DNA of 32,430 bases from Prolixibacteraceae bacterium (GTDB taxonomy: Bacteria > Bacteroidota > Bacteroidia > Bacteroidales > Prolixibacteraceae). Location of the stretch: assembly GCA_947475715.1 (NCBI GenBank), contig CANJNY010000048.1, positions 1-32,430 on the forward strand, given 5' to 3'. The position numbers were made by a program, and so were the translations under genes. The notes beneath the pieces are model-generated. The model did not search any database. It worked only from the letters and a program-made list of their open reading frames with translations, and was not told the DNA's origin. Below, one piece after another: positions 23,966-30,366 of this stretch; within the stretch, counting starts at the first letter, position 1; every line of letters starts with the position of its first letter.

Positions 23966-25168
23966 TTAGGCTTCCACCGCCACTCCGTTTCTTTTGAGGA
24001 TCGGAATCCTGGTAAAGAAAAAGGCATAGATCGTTACCATAATTATGCAAACCATTGGAATCACATACGAGATCTGTACGCCATGATTATCGGCAATCAT
24101 CCCCTGAATTGGAGGGAATACTGAACCACCTATAAGCGCAAAATTTAATAAGGCAGAACCTTTGCCGGTGAAAGAACCAATCTCCTCGATTGCCAGGCTG
24201 AAGACGGTTGGAAACATAATCGAAAGGAATAATCCTAATCCCGCCATCAGGAATTCATTATATCCACTGTTAAAAGTAATGATCATCGAAAATATCACCA
24301 CCATTCCTACGCCAAAAATTCCAAGGAGTTTATGGGCATTGACATATTTCAAAAGAACAACGCCTAAAATGCCCATAACCGCTGTAAGGATATAGTATAG
24401 TGTGAGGTAGTCTGCCGCTTTTGCATCTGTAAAACCCAGGACCGATTTGAGGTAAGGGATAAAAAATCCGCAGGTACATGACTCAGCTCCCATGTAGAAA
24501 AACATGGCGAACACTCCGAAGAAGAGGTGTCGGTGTGAATACCCTTCGCTAAGAATCCCTTTGAGCGTAAATAAATCGTCCTTCTCAGGCTTCATTGCCG
24601 GAAGATTCGACAACCCCATTAAAAGTGCGATCAACAACAGGATCCCGGCAAGTAAGAGGTATGGAAAATGAAACCGTATTTCTCCAATTTGATTGTATAT
24701 CAATACAGTAGCAACGGCAGGTGTGACCGCATAACCGATTCGCGAAAAAACCTGTACGAAATTTATCCGCTGATGTGCTCCCTCAGGATCACCAAGCATA
24801 GAGGCAAACGGGTTGGCCGCTACATTGATAATGGTTAATCCGGTTGAGATAACAAAAATTGCAAACAGTACGATCGGGTAGGAGTCATAAAGTTTTGCAG
24901 GCCAGAAAAGCGCTGAACCCAGTGCGCAGGTTACTAATGCTACAAGCAGACTAACCTTATACCCAAATCGGTGAATCATCCAGGCAATCGGAATGGGAAA
25001 AATAATGTAGGTGAGGTAAAAAGTGAACTGAATCATTGTCGCCTGGGTGTAATTCAGTTTAAAATGGGTAATGAGTGACGGCAACAGGATGTCGTTCATG
25101 CAGAAGAGGGCTCCAACCATGAAAAACATCAGGGACAATAGCATCAAAGGCTTATACTGGTGTTTCAT
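23966..25168 (-). CDS. FucP-like MFS sugar:proton symporter
   Basis: A 400-residue major facilitator protein of the FHS type (fucose-galactose-glucose:H+ symporters). Typical features: NDILLPSLITHFKLNYTQA early in helix 1 and loop 1, IQFTFYLTYIIF, MIHRFGYKVSLLVALV, and RINFVQVFSRIGYAVTP, the counterpart of the FucP LNxxQxFxxxG segment. About 12 hydrophobic helices can be counted; inner membrane. It is the first gene of the seven-gene run and has the only fully formed promoter in the window. Its 5'UTR (25169-25259) is a near duplicate of the leader upstream of 27169, including a 27-codon upstream ORF ending in an ATGA overlap with this start codon. The sugar is unknown; FHS members move fucose, galactose, glucose, or N-acetylglucosamine. 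Confidence 0.9.
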   Translation of the reverse strand: MKHQYKPLMLLSLMFFMVGALFCMNDILLPSLITHFKLNYTQATMIQFTFYLTYIIFPIPIAWMIHRFGYKVSLLVALVTCALGSALFWPAKLYDSYPIVLFAIFVISTGLTIINVAANPFASMLGDPEGAHQRINFVQVFSRIGYAVTPAVATVLIYNQIGEIRFHFPYLLLAGILLLIALLMGLSNLPAMKPEKDDLFTLKGILSEGYSHRHLFFGVFAMFFYMGAESCTCGFFIPYLKSVLGFTDAKAADYLTLYYILTAVMGILGVVLLKYVNAHKLLGIFGVGMVVIFSMIITFNSGYNEFLMAGLGLFLSIMFPTVFSLAIEEIGSFTGKGSALLNFALIGGSVFPPIQGMIADNHGVQISYVIPMVCIIMVTIYAFFFTRIPILKRNGVAVEA

Positions 25169-25259
25169 CTGTAAATAATTTGTTTTTTAAAGGTCAGATA
25201 GAATAGCCATGTGGATATTCTCATTTCGGTTGGTGATTTCTCAACCATGGCTGTTTCAT
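25163..25259 (-). repeat. Duplicated 97-nt leader, copy A (symporter 5'UTR)
   Basis: Read on the - strand, this segment runs from an ATGAAA just after the -7 box to the ATGAAA that begins the symporter gene. It matches 27078-27174 (+) at 87 of 97 positions with no gaps; similarity stops upstream of the first ATGAAA and after the start codon. It can fold with AGCCATG (25252-25246) against CATGGCT (25211-25205), enclosing GGTTG/CAACC (25246-25242 / 25232-25228). The uORF start codon lies in the outer stem. Confidence 0.85.
25165..25248 (-). CDS. 27-codon upstream ORF in the symporter leader
   Basis: ATG at 25248-25246 opens a 27-residue frame ending in TGA at 25167-25165, which overlaps the symporter ATG by the 4-base ATGA. 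The peptide contains ISTWLFYLTFKKQI, hydrophobic then basic. The second leader (27089-27172) keeps the frame, length and stop overlap, with 22 of 27 residues identical. Seven substitutions fall on codon positions 1, 2 and 3 about equally, so protein-level selection is not shown; the frame may be a by-product of a conserved RNA. A shorter frame, ATG at 25259, encodes 12 residues in this copy only. Confidence 0.35.
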   Translation of the reverse strand: MVEKSPTEMRISTWLFYLTFKKQIIYR

Positions 25260-25260
25260 G

Positions 25261-25292
25261 CAAAGATAGTTTGATTGTGAATTATTGTCAAA
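25261..25292 (-). promoter_or_regulatory. Promoter of the symporter-led operon
   Basis: On the - strand, TTTG at 25292-25289 and TATCTTTG at 25268-25261 are separated by exactly 20 bases, matching the Bacteroidota TTTG-N19-21-TAnnTTTG promoter. Transcription should begin about 5-8 bases after the -7 box, so the mRNA leader nearly coincides with the duplicated 97-nt unit. Confidence 0.75.
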
Positions 25293-25485
25293 AATACATT
25301 TGCAGCAAATCAAATACTTCTCTAATATTCGATAAAGCACATTAAATTTTAACTATCTGTTCGTTTAGAACATTTAAATCATTTGGTTACGGGTTTAAAT
25401 TAGTGCGATTGTTAAAAATCGATTTTAATCGAAAGGTTAGGATTAATCCCATTACAAAGATGTGCAACCTTGTAATATTTCAACG

Positions 25486-25620
25486 GTAGAGACGCACAGC
25501 TTTACGTTTCTACAATTCTAATCCGTGCGTCTCTATAATTCTAATCCGTGCGTCTCTTCAATTCCCATGGTTTCGTCTCTACAATTCCAATCCGGAAATC
25601 TATGAATTCCCATGCGGATT
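25486..25620. repeat. Degenerate 23-bp tandem repeats led by a GTAGAGACG hairpin
   Basis: After a hairpin-like GTAGAGACG...CGTTTCTAC (25486-25513) come units of 23 bases: 25505-25527 and 25528-25550 are nearly identical (CGTxTCTAxAATTCTAATCCGTG), 25551-25573 and 25574-25597 are diverged, and 25598-25620 is weaker still. Units abut with no spacers, so this is not CRISPR. The left unit overlaps the right arm of the hairpin, suggesting that the array grew from that palindromic repeat. Confidence 0.75.
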
Positions 25621-25652
25621 TCTCTTTTTACACAGATAACCAATTTATCCCG

Positions 25653-26378
25653 CTATTTTGTTTTCAGCCAATTCATCAGGTCGTGAAACATCTCATCGTT
25701 AATGGTATGTCCTGCAGGGTATTCGTTATAAGTAGGATTTAAGTTTAACATTTTTAGAAACGCGCCGGCTTCACGTGCATAATGGATCGGTAATACCCCG
25801 TCGTTTACCCCATGCGAGATAAAAATACTCAGGTGTTGTAGCTTTTCGTTCGGTGCAATAAAGGGTCTTACTTCGTCAAGAATCCTCCCGCTCATTGCGG
25901 CAATTCCCTTGATCTTATCCGGATTTGTAAGGGCAACGACATACGACATAATCGCCCCCTGACTGAAACCGCATAGATAAACCTCATTCTCATCAATTGA
26001 ATATTTGTCTTTTAAATAGCTGATAAACTGAAGGATGATATTTTTGCTCTCCGCTTCCTGCTCTTCACTGAACACTGGTTTCCCCTTGGAGAAATCGACC
26101 TGATACCAGGCATAGCTATCGCGGGCGACAGCATGGGGTGCCCGGGCTGAAATCACAAGAAATTTATCGGGTAACTGATCCGCAAATGAAAAAAGGTCCT
26201 TCTCATTACTACCAATCCCATGCAGCAGAATAATAACCGGAGGATGTTCCGAGTGAATTTTAGGTTCTCTTGTTAGGTAAAAAAGGGGTGATTCATTGTT
26301 TTTTGAATTGACCATGCCCAGGATTGTATTCATTGCGGAAAGAAATAAAATAGTTAAAATTAAACGTCTCATTATCAA
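25653..26378 (-). CDS. Secreted alpha/beta-hydrolase esterase (phospholipase/carboxylesterase type)
   Basis: A 241-residue serine esterase of the YpfH/carboxylesterase-phospholipase group. A signal-like N terminus (MRRLILTILFLSAMNTILG; ATG at 26372 may be the true start rather than 26378) suggests export. The fold motifs are complete: LLHGIGSNEKD with the oxyanion HG (52-54), nucleophile Ser139 in CGFSQGA, Asp193 in SHGVNDGVLP, and His224 in PAGHTI. The substrate is a short carboxylic or acyl ester; de-esterification of decorated glycans would suit the neighbourhood but is inference. It has its own -7-like element (26436-26429) and is divergent from the small Cys-motif gene. Confidence 0.88.
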   Translation of the reverse strand: MIMRRLILTILFLSAMNTILGMVNSKNNESPLFYLTREPKIHSEHPPVIILLHGIGSNEKDLFSFADQLPDKFLVISARAPHAVARDSYAWYQVDFSKGKPVFSEEQEAESKNIILQFISYLKDKYSIDENEVYLCGFSQGAIMSYVVALTNPDKIKGIAAMSGRILDEVRPFIAPNEKLQHLSIFISHGVNDGVLPIHYAREAGAFLKMLNLNPTYNEYPAGHTINDEMFHDLMNWLKTK

Positions 26379-26428
26379 ATCTGTTTTGTACTCTAATTGA
26401 TTTATAACAGTGAATCATTGAGATAGTT

Positions 26429-26436
26429 CAAAATTA
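26429..26436 (-). promoter_or_regulatory. -7-like promoter element of the esterase gene (TAATTTTG)
   Basis: Read on the - strand, TAATTTTG fits TAnnTTTG and lies about 50 bases before the esterase start. No clear TTTG -33 box is visible upstream. Confidence 0.4.
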
Positions 26437-26536
26437 GCCTAAGGTGAACACTTTGGATAAGAGGTTTAGGACTATATGTAGCACTTTCCGGAAATTCTAA
26501 AATAGTTAACTTTTTAAAAGATACCCTAAAGTGTAT

Positions 26537-26544
26537 TATATTTG
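26537..26544 (+). promoter_or_regulatory. -7 promoter element abutting a start codon (TATATTTG)
   Basis: TATATTTG matches the -7 consensus and ends 4 bases before ATG 26549. The expected transcription start would fall on or next to the A of that ATG, so the mRNA would be leaderless. The upstream GTG at 26531 in the same frame cannot be the start if this promoter is used. Confidence 0.5.
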
Positions 26545-26548
26545 CACG

Positions 26549-26929
26549 ATGAAATTCAAAACGGCAATAGCTTTTAGTCTGATGTTATTAATACTCATTC
26601 CAATTTTTGGAAAGAGCTGGATTCTCATATCCTTTAAAATCAATCAGGAGTCTATTGCCAAAAACCTTTGTGTTCAGAGAAATATTAAAAATAATAGTTG
26701 TCATGGCTGCTGCCAGTTGAAGAAGTGCCTCACTGAAAAGGACAAACAAGAGCAAAAACAACTTCCCCGGGGCTCAAAGGAAAAAGGCTCAGCTCCTTCA
26801 GATTATTTGCAAATAGAAACTGGTTGTAATTCCAGTTATGCATCTGTTCAAAAATGGGCGGACTCCAATTCCAATAGTTCATTACCCTCATCATTTCCCA
26901 ACGGCATATTTCGCCCACCCCAATCTTAG
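26549..26929 (+). CDS. Small exported Cys-motif protein, putative metal-linked
   Basis: A 126-residue protein (start chosen at ATG 26549 because the upstream GTG overlaps a promoter box). It has one N-terminal hydrophobic segment (residues 5-29) serving as signal or anchor, then KINQESIAKNLC and a cysteine cluster: Cys41, Cys51, Cys54, Cys55 and Cys60 in NSCHGCCQLKKCL. This matches a group of small Bacteroidota proteins with the pattern NxCxGKCxLKKxL found beside TonB-dependent receptors and copper-handling genes. The C-terminal half is polar and low-complexity. Next downstream are a Met-rich outer-membrane protein and an MbnP-like lipoprotein, so a periplasmic metal-related role is inferred. 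No biochemical function is known to me. Confidence 0.75.
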   Translation: MKFKTAIAFSLMLLILIPIFGKSWILISFKINQESIAKNLCVQRNIKNNSCHGCCQLKKCLTEKDKQEQKQLPRGSKEKGSAPSDYLQIETGCNSSYASVQKWADSNSNSSLPSSFPNGIFRPPQS

Positions 26930-27041
26930 TTAAATTTGATTTATTGATTCGGATTGCTCTATAAATCAGCTAATTAAAAATATTAGTTTTCCTTATCCAA
27001 ACCTTTTTTACCCTTCAAAGAGGAGGTGAAATCTGTGTCTG

Positions 27042-27049
27042 TATATTTG
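27042..27049 (+). promoter_or_regulatory. -7-like promoter element of the Met-rich gene (TATATTTG)
   Basis: TATATTTG fits TAnnTTTG and would place the transcript start about 25 bases before the duplicated leader. No good -33 box is visible. Confidence 0.4.
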
Positions 27050-27077
27050 ATTAATTCCAATATTTAAATTTTAAATA

Positions 27078-27174
27078 ATGAAATAACTATGGTTGAGAAA
27101 TCACAAACTGAAATGAAAATATCCACATGGCTATTTCATCTGCCCTTTAAAAAACAAATTAGTTACAGATGAAA
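27078..27174 (+). repeat. Duplicated 97-nt leader, copy B (Met-rich gene 5'UTR)
   Basis: This is the + strand partner of 25163-25259, 87 of 97 bases identical without gaps, ending with the ATGAAA that starts the Met-rich gene. The outer and inner stems of copy A are weaker here: some changes keep pairing as G-U, others remove a pair. Together with copy A it forms an inverted pair enclosing the 23-bp repeats, the esterase gene and the Cys-motif gene. Confidence 0.85.
27089..27172 (+). CDS. 27-codon upstream ORF in the Met-rich gene leader
   Basis: ATG 27089 opens a 27-residue frame with ISTWLFHLPFKKQI, ending in TGA at 27170-27172 that overlaps the ATG at 27169 as ATGA. It corresponds residue for residue to the frame upstream of the symporter (22 of 27 identical). 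It could couple translation of the main gene or act as a leader peptide; expression is unproven. Confidence 0.35.
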   Translation: MVEKSQTEMKISTWLFHLPFKKQISYR

Positions 27175-28197
27175 AGTTTTCAAGTTCTTTTCCTGATGAT
27201 GTTTTGCTATGCGGTTAATTCGTTTAGTCAAACTGAAACAATGCATTGCTGTAATATGAATTCATCCACTATTCTGAACGGGCACCAAACTCAGGCAGGA
27301 ATGTGGATGATCTCATATAGCTATATGAATTCGTTTATGCAGAACAATTACACCGGGACAACCAAGGTAAGCGACCAGACTATTTTTGAAAAGTATCTTA
27401 TGTCGCCTGTAAATATGCATATGGATATGCACATGCTTACAGGTATGTATGGCTTTTCGAATAAACTCTCCCTGATGGTCATGGTAGACTATAATTATAT
27501 GAATATGAGGATGAAAATGGTTGCAGGTGCGATGAATATGGGCATGGGGCCATCACCAATGTCAATGAAAAGTACCAGCCAAGGGTTTGGTGACACGAAG
27601 ATTAGCGGCTTGTATAAATTGTATTCCGCTAATGGTCATTCACTTTCTGCAGATGTTGGCTTTAGCCTTCCCACAGGTTCAATTCATAAAACTGAAAAGG
27701 TTGATATTTCACATTATGGTGATAAGGAGGTTTATATGATGCAGACGGGGTCGGGGACGGTTAATTGGCTACCCGGCATCTCCTATATTTATCAGCAAAC
27801 CAAATATTCCCTGGGTGCAGAGGCAACCGCTTTAATCCATCCCTATTTTAACCGACTGGGGTATAAATTAGGGAATGAGTATTCTATAAACGCCTGGTAT
27901 ACCTATGAATGGTTAAAAAATGCGACGGTTACCCTGCGTCTAAATTACACTGCTTCAGGAAAGATTCAGGGTTATGACCCCGATATTTCGGCAGTAACAG
28001 AACCGGCGGCTAACCCTCAGAATTATGGCGGGTCATTTTTAAAGGGATATCTCGGATTGGCTTATTATTTTACCGATGGATCTTTGAAGAACACTAAAAT
28101 AAGTGCAGAATTTGGCCTTCCACTCTATCAATATTTCAATGGAATTCAGACTGCTGCAAATTTTAACTCCATGGTGTCATGGGCATTAATTTTTTAA
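27169..28197 (+). CDS. Met-rich outer-membrane transporter-like beta-barrel protein
   Basis: A 342-residue protein with a signal peptide (MKSFQVLFLMMFCYAVNSFSQ) and the alternating pattern of an outer-membrane barrel, ending in aromatic/hydrophobic residues (MVSWALIF). A striking Met/His-rich region (residues 78-133: 17 Met in 56 residues, with NMHMDMHML, NYMNMRMKM and NMGMGPSPM) and an N-terminal MHCCNM suggest Cu(I) binding, as in CopB-type proteins. It resembles the transporter-like proteins often annotated in Bacteroidota metal-resistance loci. It starts inside the duplicated leader and is followed after 11 bases by an MbnP-like lipoprotein gene. Copper as ligand is inferred from composition and context. 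Confidence 0.8.
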   Translation: MKSFQVLFLMMFCYAVNSFSQTETMHCCNMNSSTILNGHQTQAGMWMISYSYMNSFMQNNYTGTTKVSDQTIFEKYLMSPVNMHMDMHMLTGMYGFSNKLSLMVMVDYNYMNMRMKMVAGAMNMGMGPSPMSMKSTSQGFGDTKISGLYKLYSANGHSLSADVGFSLPTGSIHKTEKVDISHYGDKEVYMMQTGSGTVNWLPGISYIYQQTKYSLGAEATALIHPYFNRLGYKLGNEYSINAWYTYEWLKNATVTLRLNYTASGKIQGYDPDISAVTEPAANPQNYGGSFLKGYLGLAYYFTDGSLKNTKISAEFGLPLYQYFNGIQTAANFNSMVSWALIF

Positions 28198-28208
28198 ATA
28201 AAACAAAA

Positions 28209-28973
28209 ATGAATAAATATTTACTGGTTATCGTATTATCACTCGCTACACTTTTTATCGGAGGGTGTTCAAAAAAGAATTCTCTGGCTCCAATAGCTAC
28301 CGGTCAGTTGTATTTTCACCTCCATACCAATATCGATGATGTTGAAGTCGGTGGCTATAATTCCGTCATTCAGTCAGCAAGTGGCAGAAATGTATCCCTT
28401 AGTCTGGCTCAAATGTATATTTCAACTATTGAACTTGTAAAACTTGACGGATCAGTATATGCTGTGCCAAATAAAGTAATCCTGACCGATTTTGAGACTG
28501 AAACATACCTGATCGGAAATGTACCTGCCGGAAATTACAAGAGTATTCGCTTCTCTGTCGGACTTAATGGTGCTCAAAATGCCAAAACTCCGGTTTCCGG
28601 CGATTCAGTTTTTTATCACCCTGAGATGTGGTTTGGGAATACTGCCCAGCCTATGGGATATGTATTTTTAAATGTTCAGGGCAAAATTGATACCACAGCT
28701 CAAGCCAGTGGAACGGAGGCTCAGATGGTGCCATTTTCCTATAGAATTGGAACCCTTGCAAATTCAAGACAGGTAGATATGCCGGATCAGAATTTCGCTG
28801 TTTTACCTGATCAGGATGAATATGCACATTTTACAGTAAATATTATGCGCATATTTGACGGTGTTGATTTAAGTAAGACCCATAATTTGACTGTTCAGAG
28901 TCCCACGGATAATTCCAACACATTAGCCATTCTGATTTCGAATAATATCCCAAATTTGTTTTATTACGAATAG
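28209..28973 (+). CDS. MbnP-like lipoprotein
   Basis: A 254-residue lipoprotein (lipobox FIGGC, Cys near residue 20). The open frame extends up to ATG 28179, but that would overlap the previous gene; ATG 28209 starts a clean signal sequence. The mature part fits the MbnP family: GQLYFHLHTNIDDVEVG, LAQMYISTIELVKLDGS, LIGNVPAGNYKSIRFSVGLNG, and the characteristic YHPEMWFG...MGYVFLNVQGKID. MbnP proteins are periplasmic partners in copper acquisition, typically beside MbnH-type di-haem enzymes or TonB receptors. No MbnH gene is present here. It is co-transcribed with the Met-rich gene and ends before a strong terminator. Confidence 0.83.
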   Translation: MNKYLLVIVLSLATLFIGGCSKKNSLAPIATGQLYFHLHTNIDDVEVGGYNSVIQSASGRNVSLSLAQMYISTIELVKLDGSVYAVPNKVILTDFETETYLIGNVPAGNYKSIRFSVGLNGAQNAKTPVSGDSVFYHPEMWFGNTAQPMGYVFLNVQGKIDTTAQASGTEAQMVPFSYRIGTLANSRQVDMPDQNFAVLPDQDEYAHFTVNIMRIFDGVDLSKTHNLTVQSPTDNSNTLAILISNNIPNLFYYE

Positions 28974-29046
28974 ACATTCTCTCGCTCATTCTGATAAGAT
29001 CAAACGGTTACAGGTAGTCTCTCTGAGCTTCTAATTTTTTAATAGT

Positions 29047-29078
29047 AAAGAGGTTGTCATGTGCTGACAACCTCTTTT
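29047..29078. terminator. Bidirectional intrinsic terminator
   Basis: A perfect 13-bp stem (29047-29059 with 29065-29077) with a 5-base loop, AAAG at its left foot and TTTT at its right foot. It lies between convergent genes and can serve both. Confidence 0.9.
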
Positions 29079-29097
29079 GGGGTTTAAAAAAATCAGC

Positions 29098-29940
29098 TTA
29101 CTGAGCCAGGTTAAATGTGACCCTTGCTCTGAGGGTAAGTCCAGGTTGTGAAGGTAGTTCACGGATCGCTTCCGGATTTGTAATCTGATTTCGGGTAGCA
29201 TAAAAAACGGGGCCGCCCGAAAGTGAAAATGACAATCTTGAATTCCTGGATGTCATATTCAATGAGGGTCCGACGAGTAATTTGGCACCCCCCTCAGCCT
29301 CGTCTGACCAAAAACCTTCAAGGTCTTCGCCTACAGTTTCAAATCCACCATATAGTCTGCCAATTAGAACGTGATGAAATCCAAAACTTGAGATAATATC
29401 TATTTTATCTCTGTTGGCCGCAAAGGCTTTTTCAAAAAGTACGTTTCCTCCAGCCTTCCAGCGGGGAGCATCATAGGATATCGTAACCCGGCTTATCAGG
29501 GATCCGGTATTCCGAAAGTCTTTACTTGCTCCTAAACCAAGGCCTAGTCGCAGACCCTGGTTTCTTGTTCCGCCAAGAAAATCGTGTATGATTTCCAACT
29601 GTTGTGCACTTGTTACATTATACTGACTGGTGAAGCCAAAAGCTGCATGGGCATATAACGTGAATTGTTTTCCAAGGTATCCTTTTACCCCAACTTGCTG
29701 ACCAACTCCTTCATTTCCAAAAGGACCGGAAACTCTTTCACCATAACTGGTTGAATAGTCCATCGTCCATTTTAAATCCTCGGGCGTCAGAGTCGTTTTC
29801 GAAAACATAAATGGCTCCGGGGCTCTTTTTACCATCAGCAGGTCATTCATTTCAGCGATTTGCGCCGATGCCATGAATCCCAGCAAAAATGTCATTAGAA
29901 AGGGGAGAATTATTTTTTTCATCACAATATTTTTTAACAT
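29098..29940 (-). CDS. Outer-membrane beta-barrel protein, unknown function
   Basis: A 280-residue protein with a signal peptide (from ATG 29940, or from ATG 29922, MKKIILPFLMTFLLGFMASAQ, which looks cleaner). The mature protein has alternating beta-strand patterns with glycine-rich turns and ends in RARVTFNLAQ, consistent with an outer-membrane barrel of about 10-12 strands. Segments such as QQVGVKGYLGKQFTLYAHAAFGF and GLRLGLGLGASKDF are typical of Bacteroidota barrels annotated as hypothetical. No ligand or substrate clue is visible. A -7 element (29991-29984) lies upstream on the same strand. Confidence 0.75.
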   Translation of the reverse strand: MLKNIVMKKIILPFLMTFLLGFMASAQIAEMNDLLMVKRAPEPFMFSKTTLTPEDLKWTMDYSTSYGERVSGPFGNEGVGQQVGVKGYLGKQFTLYAHAAFGFTSQYNVTSAQQLEIIHDFLGGTRNQGLRLGLGLGASKDFRNTGSLISRVTISYDAPRWKAGGNVLFEKAFAANRDKIDIISSFGFHHVLIGRLYGGFETVGEDLEGFWSDEAEGGAKLLVGPSLNMTSRNSRLSFSLSGGPVFYATRNQITNPEAIRELPSQPGLTLRARVTFNLAQ

Positions 29941-29983
29941 CTGAATCTAAACTTTAACCGGGTAATTATGCAATTCTAATGGG

Positions 29984-29991
29984 CAAAGATA
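29984..29991 (-). promoter_or_regulatory. -7 promoter element of the barrel gene (TATCTTTG)
   Basis: On the - strand, TATCTTTG fits TAnnTTTG exactly and lies about 45 bases before the 29940 start. The -33 box is not clear. Confidence 0.5.
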
Positions 29992-30084
29992 CATTTTCAG
30001 AGGAGAAATTTGCCTGAAAAAAAAATTTCCAGACTATTTCCAGAAATATTTTTCAACTAATAATCGTGTTTATGACAACGAAAA

Positions 30085-30113
30085 ACCCCGGTAACTTGGG
30101 GAGAAACCGGGGT
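30085..30113 (-). terminator. Intrinsic terminator of an unidentified - strand transcript
   Basis: ACCCCGGT (30085-30092) and ACCGGGGT (30106-30113) pair perfectly. On the - strand the stem is followed by a T-run (GGGGTTTTTCG); on the + strand no T-tract follows. The barrel gene promoter lies downstream of it, so it is not an obvious attenuator of that gene. Confidence 0.6.
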
Positions 30114-30366
30114 ATTACCTAACTAAACTAACCCAAAGAAGCTGATCGGACGACCAACGTGAGTAAAGTTATGAAAAATAATTGAGAAATGTTTGTTTTT
30201 TATTGCTGTAACAAAAAGCATTCTGTCAACGTATATAGTTCATCAGGCAGACAGTCGTCAATTTTATAGTGTGACTTAATATCATGAAATCATCATTTGG
30301 CTGGTAAAGCTGGTGCAAGCCTCTCTTTAAGTACTATTCACCGGCTATAATAAAAAATAGAACATC

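Larger units (their letters stand above)
25260..25652. other. Intergenic region between the symporter and esterase genes
   Basis: About 390 bases. The left part (25261-25292) is the symporter promoter. The centre is AT-rich without recognised content. The right part (25486-25620) is a tandem repeat array, described separately, lying just beyond the esterase stop codon. Confidence 0.7.
29941..30366. other. Intergenic region, 426 bases, with orphan terminator
   Basis: It lies between the divergent barrel and peptidase genes. It holds the barrel gene promoter near 29984-29991 and a GC-rich hairpin at 30085-30113 that reads as a terminator on the - strand. The segment 30114-30360 has no ORF of note; it may encode a short - strand RNA ending at the hairpin. 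Confidence 0.6.

Noticed and set aside
25505-25620. CRISPR array
   Set aside because: The 23-bp units abut with no unique spacers, are degenerate, and no cas gene is present.
25163-27174. Invertible DNA segment (phase variation) between the inverted leader copies
   Set aside because: The copies differ at ten positions and there is no recombinase gene nearby. Inversion would also exchange gene-leader junctions without changing promoter direction in a useful way.
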